Positions 22,100 through 22,249 of a stretch of DNA of 22,249 nucleotides are shown piece after piece; position 1 is the first letter of the stretch; every line of letters starts with the position of its first letter. Under the pieces are notes generated by a model that saw only the letters and a program-made list of their open reading frames with translations, did no database searches and had not been told where the DNA came from. Made by a program: the position numbers and the translations under genes. Origin of the DNA: DATLOJ01 sp035536315 (GTDB lineage Bacteria > Actinomycetota > CADDZG01 > JAHWKV01); assembly GCA_035536315.1 (NCBI GenBank), contig DATLOJ010000082.1, forward strand, positions 1-22,249. Reading direction: 5' to 3'.

Positions 22100-22249
22100 C
22101 CGGAGCCAACCAGATCATCCGGGGCCTTCAGGCCGCCGGAGTAGACACCGTGTTCGGTCTGCCAGGGGTTCACGCTCTCGGGTTGTGGAAGGCGCTCGAG
22201 ACATCGGGCATGAGGTACCTCGGATTCCGGCACGAGCAAGCCGCAGCCC
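22096..22249 (+). CDS. Thiamine-diphosphate-dependent enzyme, N-terminal 51 residues (cut by window edge)
   Basis: Translation from GTG at 22096 reads MTGANQIIRGLQAAGVDTVFGLPG and later FRHEQAAA with Glu47. This is the start of the Pyr domain of the acetolactate synthase / oxalyl-CoA decarboxylase / benzoylformate decarboxylase superfamily. The GVDTVFGLPG motif and the conserved cofactor-activating Glu in RHEQAAA are clear. The GTG overlaps the preceding TGA, so translation is coupled. Which member of the superfamily it is cannot be told from 51 residues. It is not the menD gene, which is at the other end of the window. Confidence 0.88.
   Translation, partial: MTGANQIIRGLQAAGVDTVFGLPGVHALGLWKALETSGMRYLGFRHEQAAA

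Overview
The window is a dense, GC-rich stretch of chromosome with 22 protein genes (two cut by the window edges). No rRNA, tRNA, CRISPR array or insertion sequence was seen. The longest non-coding stretch is about 150 bases. Gene content points to an actinobacterium (Actinomycetota) outside the well-studied genera. Signs of this are a paired Get3/ArsA-like ATPase operon resembling mycobacterial Rv3679-Rv3680, GTG and TTG starts, TANNNT-type -10 boxes directly before start codons, and an MscL with a C-terminal Cys4 knuckle. The assignment below phylum level is not resolved.

Layout. (1) Positions 1-5189 hold a menaquinone cluster with mixed orientation: menD (minus, partial), menH (plus), a menB-menA-menC operon (minus) and menE (plus). 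These are the classical o-succinylbenzoate route genes apart from menF and the final methyltransferase. (2) Positions 5178-6465 hold an osmotic and general stress group: mscL, a csbD-like gene with a SigB/SigF-like promoter and a strong terminator, and a SixA-type phosphatase. (3) Positions 6615-9532 hold a YjbQ-family gene, an inositol-monophosphatase-family gene, a divergent PrmC-like methyltransferase and a beta-hydroxyacid dehydrogenase. (4) Positions 9529-14484 hold a nitroreductase (minus), a patatin-like lipase and a membrane-anchored trypsin-like protease (plus), and a class A penicillin-binding protein (minus). (5) Positions 14506-17751 hold selA-selB for selenocysteine decoding. (6) Positions 17773-22249 hold nfeD (minus), whose start codon overlaps that of a divergent operon: two Get3/ArsA-like ATPases, an unknown protein with a probable flavin-type split barrel, and the beginning of a thiamine-diphosphate enzyme.

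Architecture. Convergent pairs overlap or nearly touch (menH/menC, menE/mscL, dehydrogenase/nitroreductase) and divergent pairs are very close. Seven genes with poor Shine-Dalgarno sequences have a TANNNT hexamer 7-9 bases before the ATG, which suggests leaderless transcripts. In three divergent gaps the hexamer belongs to a symmetric TANNNTA that reads as a -10 box on both strands.

No clear new defence or mobile system is present. The most interesting items are the bidirectional leaderless promoter pattern, the PrmC paralogue with HPPY in place of NPPY, the asymmetric ATPase pair with its unknown downstream gene, the altered nucleotide-binding loop of MenE, and a pair of similar hairpins upstream of the YjbQ-family gene.
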